Counted from the first letter of the stretch, positions 25,753 through 33,862 are shown. The stretch: DNA of 64,000 bases from Pseudoxanthomonas sp. SL93 (GCF_026625825.1 NZ_CP113065.1:2294001-2358000), one strand, 5' to 3'. Made by a program: numbers and translations. Notes: generated by a model not told the origin, from the sequence alone.

Positions 25753-26019
25753 ATGAACTCCTTTGACGGCCCATCATCGTTCCAGCGGGCCGGGCTTCGC
25801 AAGCTCACTCCAACCAATGCCGTCAAGATAGGTCCAAGACTACGTGGCAATCCTTCCATGGAGCCCAGACTGTCAAGTATCTTCGCGAGAGCACAATAAA
25901 GTGCCGACGCTCGCCGCACCTCAGCTACTCCTATGAACAAGGTGACTCGCGGACAGCCCCTGTCCCCAACGGAAGCCCCACGACAGCCGCAACCCGGTCC
26001 GCAGCGCTAGCATGCAGCC

Positions 26020-26379
26020 ATGGATGTCGCCGCCCTCAAACGCCATTGCCGGTCCCTGCCCGGGGTCACTGAAACGCTGCATGCCGCGCCGGCCAACATC
26101 CTGGTCTACGCGGTGGGCGGCAAGCGCTTCGCGCACTTCAAGACCAGTGAACCGGAGCGTTGGCGCTTCAGCGTGAAGGTCGCCAGCGAACGCTTCCTGG
26201 AGCTGACCGACCAGCCCGGCATCAAGCCGGCGCGCTGGCTGGGTCGCCAGCACTGGATCACCGTGGTGGACGTGGCGGCGATGCCGACCGCCCACCTGCG
26301 CGAGCTGGTGCGCTGGTCCTACCACCACGCCCTGTCCCGCCTGCCATTGCGCGAACAGCGGCGGATCGCGGCGGAGTAG
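26020..26379 (+). CDS. MmcQ/YjbR-family protein
   Basis: A 119-residue protein of the MmcQ/YjbR family, which has a CyaY-like fold sometimes described as DNA-binding. Typical parts are a start like LKRHCRSLPGVTETLHAAPANILVYAVGGKRFAHF, the substrate-like loop FSVKVASERFLELTDQPGI (cited as VKVASERFLELTDQPGI) and the terminal Trp-Tyr segment ELVRWSYHHALSRLP. Its function is not established. It stands alone on the plus strand. Confidence 0.92.
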   Translation: MDVAALKRHCRSLPGVTETLHAAPANILVYAVGGKRFAHFKTSEPERWRFSVKVASERFLELTDQPGIKPARWLGRQHWITVVDVAAMPTAHLRELVRWSYHHALSRLPLREQRRIAAE

Positions 26380-26558
26380 CGGCATGAGCGGGCAGGCCAC
26401 GGGAGCGGGGCTGGCATGTCCGGCGCCCCGACAAGGGAACGAAATGCTCCGATGCCCCGTGATGTCGATCTGGCACCCGCTGGTTCGTCTAAGGGAAGAA
26501 CGCGCCCCGCCGTCGTACGGCGGGCGATCCGCACCACCCGACACCCCAGGAGACTGCC

Positions 26559-26972
26559 ATGAACGTCAATCCCTACCTGATCCTCGACGGCAACTGCGAA
26601 GCCGCCTTCACCTTCTACGCCCAGGCCACCGGCGGCGAGCTGGGGCCGCTGATGCGCTTCGGCGAAACCCCCGGCTGCGACGACATGCCGGCCAGCCACA
26701 AGGACAAGATCATGCACACGCATGTGATGTTCGGGCAGACCGTGCTGATGGGCTCGGACAACCACCCGGCGCATCCCTACGACGGCGTGAAGGGCTGCTC
26801 GGTGTCGCTGTCGGTGGACAGCATTGCCGATGCGGAACGCATCTTCGCTGCGCTCTCCGAGGGTGGCCAGGTGACCATGGCGCTCGACCAGACTTTCTGG
26901 GCGGTGCGCTTCGGCATGCTGGTGGACAAGTTCGGCGTGCCTTGGATGATCAACTGCGAGAAGGATGCATGA
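26559..26972 (+). CDS. VOC-family protein (PhnB/glyoxalase-like)
   Basis: A 137-residue vicinal-oxygen-chelate protein of the PhnB-like branch: LILDGNCEAAFTFYAQATGG at the N-terminus, MHTHVMFGQTVLMGSDN in the middle and FWAVRFGMLVDKFGVPWMIN at the end. Metal ligands are partly replaced, as is usual for PhnB-like members of unknown function. It lies 82 bp before an ECF42-type sigma factor on the same strand; ECF42 factors are normally encoded with small YCII/DGPF or VOC proteins, so this is the expected partner gene. Confidence 0.93.
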   Translation: MNVNPYLILDGNCEAAFTFYAQATGGELGPLMRFGETPGCDDMPASHKDKIMHTHVMFGQTVLMGSDNHPAHPYDGVKGCSVSLSVDSIADAERIFAALSEGGQVTMALDQTFWAVRFGMLVDKFGVPWMINCEKDA

Positions 26973-27054
26973 CCTGCGACCAGCGCGCGCATGAGCGCAA
27001 AGCGTCGGCGTTGCGATGCACTGCAGCTTTCCCGGGCCGCGGTGCCGTGGTCTG

Positions 27055-28329
27055 ATGCGCGCCATGCAGACTTCAGCCACCCATCGCGCGATCGACGCTG
27101 TCTGGCGCATCGAATCGGCCCGCCTCATCGCCGGCCTGGCGCGCATGGTGCGCGACGTGGGCCTGGCCGAAGAACTCGCGCAGGATGCGCTGGTGGCCGC
27201 GCTGGAAACCTGGCCCGATGACGGCGTGCCGGACAATCCGGGGGCCTGGCTGATGACGACGGCCAAGCGACGCGCGATTGACCGGCTGCGCCGGCTGCAG
27301 CTGCTGGACCGCAAGCACCAGGAACTTGCGCACGAACTGGAAGACCAGCAGGACGACCGCCGGGCGCGCGAGGAAGATGCGCTGGACCACGACATCGACG
27401 ACGACCTGCTGCGGCTGGTGTTCGTGTCGTGCCACCCCGTGCTGTCGATGGAGGCCCGCGTGGCGCTGACGCTGCGCCTGCTGTGCGGCCTGAGCACCGA
27501 CGAGATCGCGCGTGCGTTCCTGGTACCCGAACCCACGGTGGCGCAGCGCATCGTGCGCGCCAAGCGCACGCTGTCGGAAGCCAACGTGCCGTTCGAGGTG
27601 CCGCGCGGCGCGGAGCTGCAGGAACGCCTGTCATCCGTGCTGGGCGTGGTGTACCTGGTCTTCAACGAAGGCTACTCGGCCACCAGCGGCGAACACTGGA
27701 TGCGCCCGGCACTGTGCGAAGAAGCACTGCGCCTGGGCCGCATGCTGGCCGCGCTGGCACCGGGCGAGCCGGAAGTGCATGGACTGATCGCCCTGATGGA
27801 GATCCAGGCTTCGCGCCTGCATGCACGTGTTGGCCAGGACGGCGAGCCGGTGCTGCTGCTGGAACAGGACCGCGGCCGCTGGGACCACCTGCTGATCCAG
27901 CGCGGCCTGGCGGCGCTGGAACGCGCGGAGCAGCTGGGCGGCGCGTTCGGTCCCTATGCCCTGCAGGCCGCCATCGCCGCCTGTCATGGGCGTGCACGCA
28001 CGGCGGAGGACACCGACTGGGCGCGCATCGCCACGCTGTATGCCGCGCTGGCGCAGGTGACGCCCTCGCCCGTGGTGGAACTGAACCGTGCCGTGGCGGT
28101 ATCGATGGCCGCCGGCCCCGGCGCCGCGCTGCCGCTGGTGGACCGGCTGGGCGACGAGCCGGCGTTGAAGCAGTACCACCTGCTGCCCAGCGTACGTGGC
28201 GACCTGTTGTTCAAGCTGGGTCGCCACGATGAAGCACGCGCGGAGTTCGAACGTGCTGCCTCGATGACACGCAACGTGCGCGAGCAGGCCCTGTTGCGCG
28301 CACGCGCGCAAGAATGCATTTCCTCGTAA
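27055..28329 (+). CDS. ECF42-type RNA polymerase sigma factor with C-terminal helical extension
   Basis: A 424-residue sigma-70-family protein. Region 2 is at residues about 10-80 (RMVRDVGLAEELAQDALVAALE) and region 4 at about 130-180 (LTLRLLCGLSTDEIARAFLVPEPTVAQRIVRAKR). A long extension of about 230 residues begins at VVYLVFNEGYSAT and carries LNRAVAVSMAAGP, all diagnostic of ECF42 (DUF6596). The extension, rather than an anti-sigma factor, is known to be needed for activity in this group. The start is ATG 27055 or 27064; neither has a clear ribosome binding site. Probably co-transcribed with the VOC gene upstream. Confidence 0.92.
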   Translation: MRAMQTSATHRAIDAVWRIESARLIAGLARMVRDVGLAEELAQDALVAALETWPDDGVPDNPGAWLMTTAKRRAIDRLRRLQLLDRKHQELAHELEDQQDDRRAREEDALDHDIDDDLLRLVFVSCHPVLSMEARVALTLRLLCGLSTDEIARAFLVPEPTVAQRIVRAKRTLSEANVPFEVPRGAELQERLSSVLGVVYLVFNEGYSATSGEHWMRPALCEEALRLGRMLAALAPGEPEVHGLIALMEIQASRLHARVGQDGEPVLLLEQDRGRWDHLLIQRGLAALERAEQLGGAFGPYALQAAIAACHGRARTAEDTDWARIATLYAALAQVTPSPVVELNRAVAVSMAAGPGAALPLVDRLGDEPALKQYHLLPSVRGDLLFKLGRHDEARAEFERAASMTRNVREQALLRARAQECISS

Positions 28330-28344
28330 TCAGCGACGGGGCGG

Positions 28345-30084
28345 TTACATCCAGCGCTTCAGGCGGATCTCCGGGCCGGCCACGGCGGCGGTCTGGTCGT
28401 AGGCCAGTTCGCGCAGTTCGGCCGAGGTGTACTTCACCAGATCGCTGACCTTCAGGCTGCGCCGGTCGCCCGCGCCGCCGGCGAGCATCCGCCGCCAGTT
28501 CTTGACCAGCGCGTAGGTGAACGCGCCGTGGTGGACCGCGCCATGCTCGTACTCGTAGGCGAACTCGCGCTCCTGGCAGGCATACAGCAGCAGCGGCATG
28601 TACGGGCCCTTGTGGCCGAGCGCCTTGCGCATCTCGCGCGCTTCGCCCAGCCGCAGCGTGCGCACCGGCAAGGCGTAGCCCAAGCGGCCACTCATGTCGC
28701 CGAGCGGCATGGTGTCCTCGTCCACCGCCTGCTTCTTGCGGTCGGCGACTTCCAGGTCGCGCGGCACCCACATCTGCCGGTCGGCGTTCCAGCACATCGC
28801 GCGGTGGCGGATGTCGTCGGGCGGATTGAGTCCGCGCATGCGCGCTGGCCCGCCCTTGGCCATGCCGCCGGAATGGCAGCAGTCCAGGATGATGCTGAAG
28901 TTGACGTCGTACGGCAGCTGCACGTAGCGCTCGAACAGCCAGTCGTCGGTGATGGCGGCCTCTTCCGTCCAGTCGAAGTCGTAAGGCACCAGCGTCTCGT
29001 CCATGCGGTCGACGCGATCACCCAGCCCGTAGGTGGGCAGCTGCGCGCCGTGACCGCTGTAGTAGAGGATGCGCTGGTCGCCGCTGCGCACGCCGTCGAG
29101 CAGCCAGTCCACGCGCTCGCGGATGCCGTCCGCGGTGGCACGGTCGTCCAGCACCACGCGGATGTCGCCGGCATCGAAACCCTGTTCCTGCAGCATGGCG
29201 CTCATCAGGAAGACATCGTTGACGCAGCCGGACAGGCGGTCGTCGGGATCGGGGTATTCGTTGATGCCGACCAGCAGCGCGCGCTTGCGCGGCGTGGCGA
29301 CGCGGCGGGCGATGGGCTCCTGCTCGCGCATGGAGCGCGTGATGCGCGTGGTTGCGTCATTCAGTACATCGAACCACAGCGTGCTGACCGCCTGCGGATG
29401 CCGCAGGTATTCCTCGGCCGCGTGGTCGGCGTTGCCTGAAATGTCGAAGTGGGTGTCGACCTGGCGGAAATTGTCGGCGGCTATGCTGACGCGGGCGGTG
29501 AACACGGAATCGAAGCGGTTGTACAGGTGGTACCAGAACCGAGCCTTGTCGATCGCGCTCAGGCGGCCGGCCTGGTACTCGCCACGCACGAAGGGATTGC
29601 CGATCTGCGAACCCAGCGAGGCGAAGTATCGGCCAGCGGCCGCGGCACGGGTGTCCTCGTGGGTGAAGGTGTCGTAGCAGACCAGCGAGCCCAGGCTGTG
29701 GCCGAGCACGACGTGCGGCTTGGTCGCCTCGATACGCTGCACGAGGCGGTCACGCGTCTGCTTGCGGAACGCCGCGCTCTCGACCCATTTCACCACCATG
29801 CCGGCGGTATGCCGCAGCCGGGAATCGTCGCCGCGCGCGCGGCGGAACGGCGCGGTCACCCCATTGGCGATCAGCCGGGCGAGCGCCTCCAGCGTATCGC
29901 CCAGGCTGACCGGGTGCTGCGCGAAGATGTCGTCGTAGTGGCAATACTGGATATCCAGTTCGCGCGCGGGGTCCACCTGTGCACAGGCGTGGCGGATCGC
30001 GTCTTCCCACGCGAGCTGCCAGGGGCCTTGGGGCGGGTGCTGGCCCACGCCATGCACGCAGAGGATACGAAGTGCGGTTGCCAT
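28345..30084 (-). CDS. Alpha/beta-hydrolase fused to a caspase-like (metacaspase) protease
   Basis: A 579-residue two-domain protein. Residues 1 to about 260 form a serine-hydrolase domain: LCVHGVGQHPPQGPW (oxyanion loop) and VVLGHSLGSLVCYD with nucleophile Ser130. Residues about 268-520 form a caspase/metacaspase p20-like domain: KRALLVGINEYPDPDDRLSGCVND, YYSGHGAQ with catalytic His345, and LDCCHSGG with catalytic Cys403. An acidic pocket is plausible for Arg/Lys specificity, as in metacaspases. No signal peptide, so it acts in the cytoplasm. The substrate and the function of the fusion are unknown. It is flanked by unrelated genes and convergent with the sigma factor. Confidence 0.9.
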   Translation of the reverse strand: MATALRILCVHGVGQHPPQGPWQLAWEDAIRHACAQVDPARELDIQYCHYDDIFAQHPVSLGDTLEALARLIANGVTAPFRRARGDDSRLRHTAGMVVKWVESAAFRKQTRDRLVQRIEATKPHVVLGHSLGSLVCYDTFTHEDTRAAAAGRYFASLGSQIGNPFVRGEYQAGRLSAIDKARFWYHLYNRFDSVFTARVSIAADNFRQVDTHFDISGNADHAAEEYLRHPQAVSTLWFDVLNDATTRITRSMREQEPIARRVATPRKRALLVGINEYPDPDDRLSGCVNDVFLMSAMLQEQGFDAGDIRVVLDDRATADGIRERVDWLLDGVRSGDQRILYYSGHGAQLPTYGLGDRVDRMDETLVPYDFDWTEEAAITDDWLFERYVQLPYDVNFSIILDCCHSGGMAKGGPARMRGLNPPDDIRHRAMCWNADRQMWVPRDLEVADRKKQAVDEDTMPLGDMSGRLGYALPVRTLRLGEAREMRKALGHKGPYMPLLLYACQEREFAYEYEHGAVHHGAFTYALVKNWRRMLAGGAGDRRSLKVSDLVKYTSAELRELAYDQTAAVAGPEIRLKRWM

Positions 30085-30351
30085 CGCGTCAGCCTCCTTT
30101 CACCGGGGGAAGGAACACCGCGACGCCCGCACGCCTCAGCATGCGGACAGGTCGCGATGACCGATCGGGGAGTATCGCGCCGGCCGACGGCATCGCGCCG
30201 TGACCGGGGAAGCATTCCGTTGCAGGCAGCGCCATGGTCCAGCTCCATCGGGGCTTGCCGGCAGGCGCACGCACCTGCCGGGCTCTACACCACCGAACGC
30301 CACGACCTCACCGGACAGGCCACCGCCGGTCGGGCAGTGGGCGGATGATGC

Positions 30352-30867
30352 TCAACGCCCGCCGAGGAAATCCTGCTTGCCCACCGGCACGCCGTTGTGG
30401 CGCAGGATGGCGTAGGCCGTCGTGACGTGGAAGTACACGTTCGGCGTCGCGAAGCCCAACAGGTAACCGCGTCCGTCGAACTTCAGGTCGCCGCGCGAGC
30501 GCGTCGGAACGGTCACCTCGCGGTCTTCGCTGCCTGCGAAGGCGGCTTCGTCGAACGTGCCCAGGTATTCGATGACGCGGGTCAGACGATCGTACAGTTC
30601 GGCAAAGCTGGTCTCGTTGTCCTCGAAACGCGGCGATTCGGTGCCGGTCAGGCGCGCCGCGCCGAATTTTGCGTTGTCGGTGGCGATCTGCACCTGCCGC
30701 ACGAGCGGCAGCATGTCCGGATACAGGCGCGCCTGCAGCAGGACGTTCGCATCGAAGCCCCGCTCCTGGGCATAGGCCTCGCCCTTCTGCAGCACGTGCT
30801 TGAGGTTGCGCAGCGCGCGCGTGAAGACGGGAATGGAGGCCTGGTACATCGACAGGGTCTGGCTCAT
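30352..30867 (-). CDS. DUF1993-domain protein
   Basis: A 171-residue soluble protein of the DUF1993 family, a helical-bundle fold related to DinB. Landmarks are SMYQASIPVFTRALRNLKHVL at the N-terminus, LLQARLYPDMLPLVRQVQIATDNAK and the end YFHVTTAYAILRHNGVPVGKQDFLG. No function established. ATG 30867 matches the usual family start; ATG 30903 would add 12 residues without a better ribosome binding site. Confidence 0.92.
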   Translation of the reverse strand: MSQTLSMYQASIPVFTRALRNLKHVLQKGEAYAQERGFDANVLLQARLYPDMLPLVRQVQIATDNAKFGAARLTGTESPRFEDNETSFAELYDRLTRVIEYLGTFDEAAFAGSEDREVTVPTRSRGDLKFDGRGYLLGFATPNVYFHVTTAYAILRHNGVPVGKQDFLGGR

Positions 30868-31049
30868 GGGCAACGGTCGCACATCGGGTGGGGAGGTGAG
30901 CATAGCCGCGACCGCGGCTCGTGATTAGCCGCCGCTTGCGGGAGAGTCCGTCCCGGATTCCGCCCTGATGCCGGAAGGGATGCGAATGCGGGGGAACTGG
31001 CAGGACATGGCATGCTTGCACCGACATTTCCCGCTTCGACATCGCCGCC

Positions 31050-31568
31050 ATGCACGCCTGGTCCGACCTGATCCGCGACATTCCCGATTTTCCCAAGCCG
31101 GGCATCCTCTTCAAGGACATCACACCCGTGCTCGCGGATGCGCGTGGTTTTGCGGATGCGGTCGCCGCGATGGCGGAACCTTGGCGCAAGCAGCCGCTGC
31201 ATGCCGTGGTCGGGGTGGAAGCGCGCGGTTTTATCCTGGGCGCGGCGCTGGCGCGGGAACTCGGTGTGGGATTCGTGCCGGTGCGCAAGCCGGGCAAATT
31301 GCCGGGCCACACCCTGTCACTGGATTACGGGCTGGAATACGGGCGCGACCGGCTGGAGATCCATGCCGATGCGTTACCGCAGGCCGCACCCGTCATCGTC
31401 GTGGACGACGTGCTGGCGACCGGCGGCACGCTGAAAGCCGCCATCCAGCTGGTGGAGCAACAGGGGGCACGGGTCGTCGGTGCAGCCGTGCTGGTGGAAC
31501 TGGCGTTTCTGGCCGCCAGGGCCACGTGGCGCCATCCCGCGCCGCTCGTGGCGACCTTGTCCTACTGA
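31050..31568 (+). CDS. apt: Adenine phosphoribosyltransferase
   Basis: A 172-residue purine-salvage enzyme converting adenine and PRPP to AMP. It has [21 protein letters not shown] (cited as [18 protein letters not shown]) near residue 9, the base-binding [14 protein letters not shown], and the PRPP loop [17 protein letters not shown] at about residues 112-128. Length is typical for bacterial Apt. It is a single gene, with no purine genes next to it. Confidence 0.96.
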   Translation: MHAWSDLIRDIPDFPKPGILFKDITPVLADARGFADAVAAMAEPWRKQPLHAVVGVEARGFILGAALARELGVGFVPVRKPGKLPGHTLSLDYGLEYGRDRLEIHADALPQAAPVIVVDDVLATGGTLKAAIQLVEQQGARVVGAAVLVELAFLAARATWRHPAPLVATLSY

Positions 31569-31594
31569 GGCCATTCACGCCCTGCTGCAGTCAC

Positions 31595-31813
31595 TCATGC
31601 GTCGACGCGCGTGACGTAGGCGCCGGTGGCGATGACCTGGAAGGTGTCGTTATCGATGCGCCGCACATCACTGCCATCTTCCATCACGTAGCGGAGCTGC
31701 GGAAGCGCCCCGTCCTTCCCCGCACGGGCCTTGTCGGTGGATTCCTCGCGACGGACCTGGATGCGGCAATGCCGCCCGTACTCGTCGCGGGCGGTGAACA
31801 CGTGGGTACTCAT
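31595..31813 (-). CDS. Small hypothetical protein
   Basis: A 72-residue soluble protein, basic in the middle (CRIQVRREESTDKARAGKDGA) and predicted mostly beta (YVMEDGSDVRRIDNDTFQVIATGAYVTRV). I do not recognise the family. ATG 31813 is preferred over upstream in-frame starts because AGGAA lies six bases before it. The gene is directly downstream, on the same strand, of the multi-hairpin region at 31945-32119, so its transcript may carry or follow that structure. Confidence 0.7.
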   Translation of the reverse strand: MSTHVFTARDEYGRHCRIQVRREESTDKARAGKDGALPQLRYVMEDGSDVRRIDNDTFQVIATGAYVTRVDA

Positions 31814-32131
31814 GAGTGATTCCTGGTCGGAGATCGACAAAGGCTAGGCGCGCCGACGTTAAGGATCGCAAAGAAAAACGTGAGTATTCGATGAAACTTG
31901 CTGGCTCGTCCGCTGCCTGACGTGCGATTGAGAACGCGGGAAGAGGAGGGGGAGGCATTGCACCTCCCCCTCCGGGCGCCGTGGGCGCAATGCCGCCAGT
32001 GTGTCGGGCACTGGCGGCGAGTAACCGGACCCCTTGGGGAAAGAGACCGGTCCACCTAGCTGACAGACGGGGGAAACGCCTGTCAGATAGAGGGGGGCCG
32101 TTGCGTTGGGACAACGGCCAGTGTGCGTGGT
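31814..32131. other. Intergenic region holding the hairpin cluster
   Basis: A 318-base stretch without a gene. The part nearest the small protein gene (31814-31940) is A/T-richer, with AAGAAAAACGTGAGTATTCG, and could hold a minus-strand promoter for that gene. The remainder is the multi-hairpin region described separately. No open reading frame is convincing. Confidence 0.6.
31945..32119 (-). ncRNA. Multi-hairpin region; candidate structured RNA
   Basis: This stretch can form successive stems: GGAGGGGGAGG/CCTCCCCCTCC (31945-31955 with 31963-31973, 11 bp, 7-base loop); GCGCC/GGCGC (31976-31980 with 31984-31988); GCCGCCAGTG/CACTGGCGGC (31992-32001 with 32009-32018, 10 bp, 7-base loop); ACCGG/CCGGT enclosing CCCC-TT-GGGG (32024-32051); CTGACAG/CTGTCAG (32060-32066 with 32080-32086), extendable at both ends; and GGCCGTTG/CAACGGCC (32096-32103 with 32112-32119). 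Read on the minus strand several loops carry runs of C. The strand is an inference from the co-oriented genes on both sides; no promoter or clear T-run terminator was identified. Confidence 0.55.
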
Positions 32132-32407
32132 CTAACTACCTTGCCGCGACTCGGGCGCTGCTACGTTCCATCCGGGGCCCGTCGTATCTGATGCGGCCCC
32201 GCAAGCCGCCGTCACCGCCTGACGGATGGCCGCCAGGCAAAGGCCATGCAACGCACGCACGTGGTCATCACTGTCACCGTGCACGATGACGGTGACATCC
32301 GCCTGCCTTACCCGGTGCGTTTCCATGATGACGCTGCTGTGCTGCACGGCATCCCAAGGGGCATCGCTTGTGGCGAGGTCTGCCGTGCACGCGGCAACGG
32401 CATTCAT
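32132..32407 (-). CDS. Unrecognised 91-residue protein coupled to DUF4096-domain gene
   Basis: A 91-residue soluble protein starting MNAVAACTADLATSDAPWDA and containing VTVIVHGDSDDHVRALHGLC followed by a hydrophobic/alanine-rich helix (LAAIRQAVTAACGAAS). No family recognised. Its ATG overlaps the TGA of the preceding gene as ATGA, the standard arrangement for translational coupling, which argues that it is real. It carries no DDE transposase residues, so it is not the second half of an IS5-type transposase. The hairpin region begins 12 bases beyond its stop. Confidence 0.6.
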   Translation of the reverse strand: MNAVAACTADLATSDAPWDAVQHSSVIMETHRVRQADVTVIVHGDSDDHVRALHGLCLAAIRQAVTAACGAASDTTGPGWNVAAPESRQGS

Positions 32408-32871
32408 GCGGACCTCATCGCGCGACTGAGGTGCTTGGTGTTGTTGCGGGCCAGGTAACGGTCGACGAGGGCCTGCAGGTCGGCACGCCGCTGGTCGTCC
32501 GTCGGCAACGTCGCCATGACGTCGGCCCAGGTGCCGTCCTGCGACCACCGGATGAAACGCACGTAGATGCCATGCCACGAGCCGAACTCCCTTGGCAGGT
32601 CTGACCAGTACGCGCCGGTCTGCGACACCCAGAGCACCGCTTCGATGAAGCGTTTGGCGTTGCCCCCGTGGCGTGCGCGCGCCCCGATGCGGCCTGGCAG
32701 GCGCTCCAGCATGACGACCCATTCCGCCGGGGCCAGGCGCTGCATGACATGCCATTGGCTCATGGCGCGCGGACCGAGCCCGGTGGGGAGCGGACCGGAC
32801 ACAGGCCGGAAAGCGCCCGCATGCTCAGCCACATGCTCCATCAGCATTGATGCGATCGGTTCAGCGCGCAT
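32404..32871 (-). CDS. Stand-alone IS402/DUF4096-type transposase N-terminal domain protein
   Basis: A 155-residue protein whose centre matches the DNA-binding N-terminal domain of IS5/IS402-type transposases: RFIEAVLWVSQTGAYWSDLP and EFGSWHGIYVRFIRWSQDGTW. It lacks the DDE catalytic domain, and the next gene does not supply one. It has extra N-terminal sequence of about 45 residues and a C-terminus (DLQALVDRYLARNNTKHLSRAMRSA, cited in part) unlike IS transposases. No terminal inverted repeats or target duplications were noticed. ATG 32871 has GGTGA five bases upstream; GTG 32880 is an alternative. It could be a domesticated DNA-binding protein or a decayed IS. Confidence 0.75.
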   Translation of the reverse strand: MRAEPIASMLMEHVAEHAGAFRPVSGPLPTGLGPRAMSQWHVMQRLAPAEWVVMLERLPGRIGARARHGGNAKRFIEAVLWVSQTGAYWSDLPREFGSWHGIYVRFIRWSQDGTWADVMATLPTDDQRRADLQALVDRYLARNNTKHLSRAMRSA

Positions 32872-33190
32872 TGCAGTCACCGCCGCGTGTGGTCACTTCA
32901 CCATGCATGTTCTTAGAACGACGATTACATTCGCGCAGCTGCACTGCGCTCGACAGGAAAAGAAACTCGAACAAACCGTAATCCCCCTTATTCGAATCCG
33001 ATAGGCAGGTGCGTCCATGCGACCTTCCGTGGCCCGACAACGCCAGCGCCGGAAGACTCCACGCTCATGACCGAACCACCGCGTCGACCGCCATTCATCT
33101 GGCGTGCTTCACGGTCGTGCCACGCTTGCGAAATCCGCACAACACGCGTCTCATATGGTCAGGAATCGTGATATCGAGCACAGTCAGGAC
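32872..33190. promoter_or_regulatory. Divergent promoter region between DUF4096 operon and ECF sigma gene
   Basis: About 319 bases, locally A/T-rich at 32905-33000. Two dyads are seen: GTTCT-T-AGAAC at 32909-32919 and GCGCAG-ctgca-CTGCGC at 32933-32949. Promoters for both divergent operons should lie here, but no convincing -35/-10 pair can be assigned by eye. No gene is evident. Confidence 0.4.
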
Positions 33191-33862
33191 ATGACTCGCC
33201 AGCCGCAGGATCCCGTGCGTACCGTCATGCCCGCGGATGAGCCGGCGTGCATCGGCGATGCGGCCATGGATGACGTGCGTCGCGAGTCCGTCACCCAGTT
33301 GCTGAACCACGCCCAAGGGGGACATTCCGACGCGTGGGATCGCATATACGCGCTGCTCTACCAGGACCTGCATCGCATCGCGCGTTCACAGATCCGGCAG
33401 CAGCGGCGCGGGCATTCGCGTTCGCCGACTTCGCTGATCAGCGAAACCTGGCTGCGTCTGGCCAGCGCCGATTTCAGTGTGGAGAACCGGTCCCACCTGG
33501 TGGCCCTGATCGCCCGCGCCATGCGCTTCGTCCTGCTCGACGAGGCACGTCGCGCACTGGCGGAAAAGCGCGGAGACGGGGTGGAGGTGTTGACGCTTGA
33601 CGAAACCAACGAACCCGGGCACCAGGTGCAGCTGGAACAGCTACTGATCCTGGACCAGGCGCTCAACGATCTGGCAACGGTCGACGCGCGCCTGGCGCAG
33701 GTGGTTGAACTGCGTTACTTCGGTGGGCTCAGCGAGCAGGAAATCGCCGACGTGCTCAAGGTGACCGAACGCACCGTCAGGCGCGACTGGCGCAAGGCAC
33801 GTGCGTTCCTGTTCAGCCACCTGGGTGGGGAGGCAGCCGACGACGCGCCACCCGGCGCCTGA
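33191..33862 (+). CDS. ECF sigma factor of the kinase-linked type (ECF43/TIGR02999-like, EcfK/EcfP-like)
   Basis: A 223-residue sigma factor; the conserved part starts at Met26 (ATG 33266: VTQLLNHAQGGHSDAWDRIY). Region 2 reads GHSRSPTSLISETWLRLASA, where ordinary ECF factors have acidic DAED-like residues contacting RNA polymerase. Here Ser/Thr occupy that position (Thr codon at 33428-33430). Region 4 is VVELRYFGGLSEQEIADVLKVTERTVRRDWRKAR. A membrane Ser/Thr kinase gene follows. Xanthomonas citri EcfK-PknS and Vibrio EcfP-PknT have this layout, and in Vibrio phosphorylation at this place switches the sigma factor on. The start is uncertain (33191 or 33266); no anti-sigma gene is present. Confidence 0.88.
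   Translation: MTRQPQDPVRTVMPADEPACIGDAAMDDVRRESVTQLLNHAQGGHSDAWDRIYALLYQDLHRIARSQIRQQRRGHSRSPTSLISETWLRLASADFSVENRSHLVALIARAMRFVLLDEARRALAEKRGDGVEVLTLDETNEPGHQVQLEQLLILDQALNDLATVDARLAQVVELRYFGGLSEQEIADVLKVTERTVRRDWRKARAFLFSHLGGEAADDAPPGA

Noticed and set aside
25749..25940. 63-codon frame overlapping the start of the low-GC lipoprotein gene
   Set aside because: Although its stop overlaps the next start, its last codons are simply the ribosome binding site of that gene and it has no start signal or recognisable features.
32132..32871. Two-frame IS5 transposase made by programmed frameshifting
   Set aside because: The second frame has no DDE residues, and I saw no terminal inverted repeats or target duplication, so it is not an intact insertion sequence.
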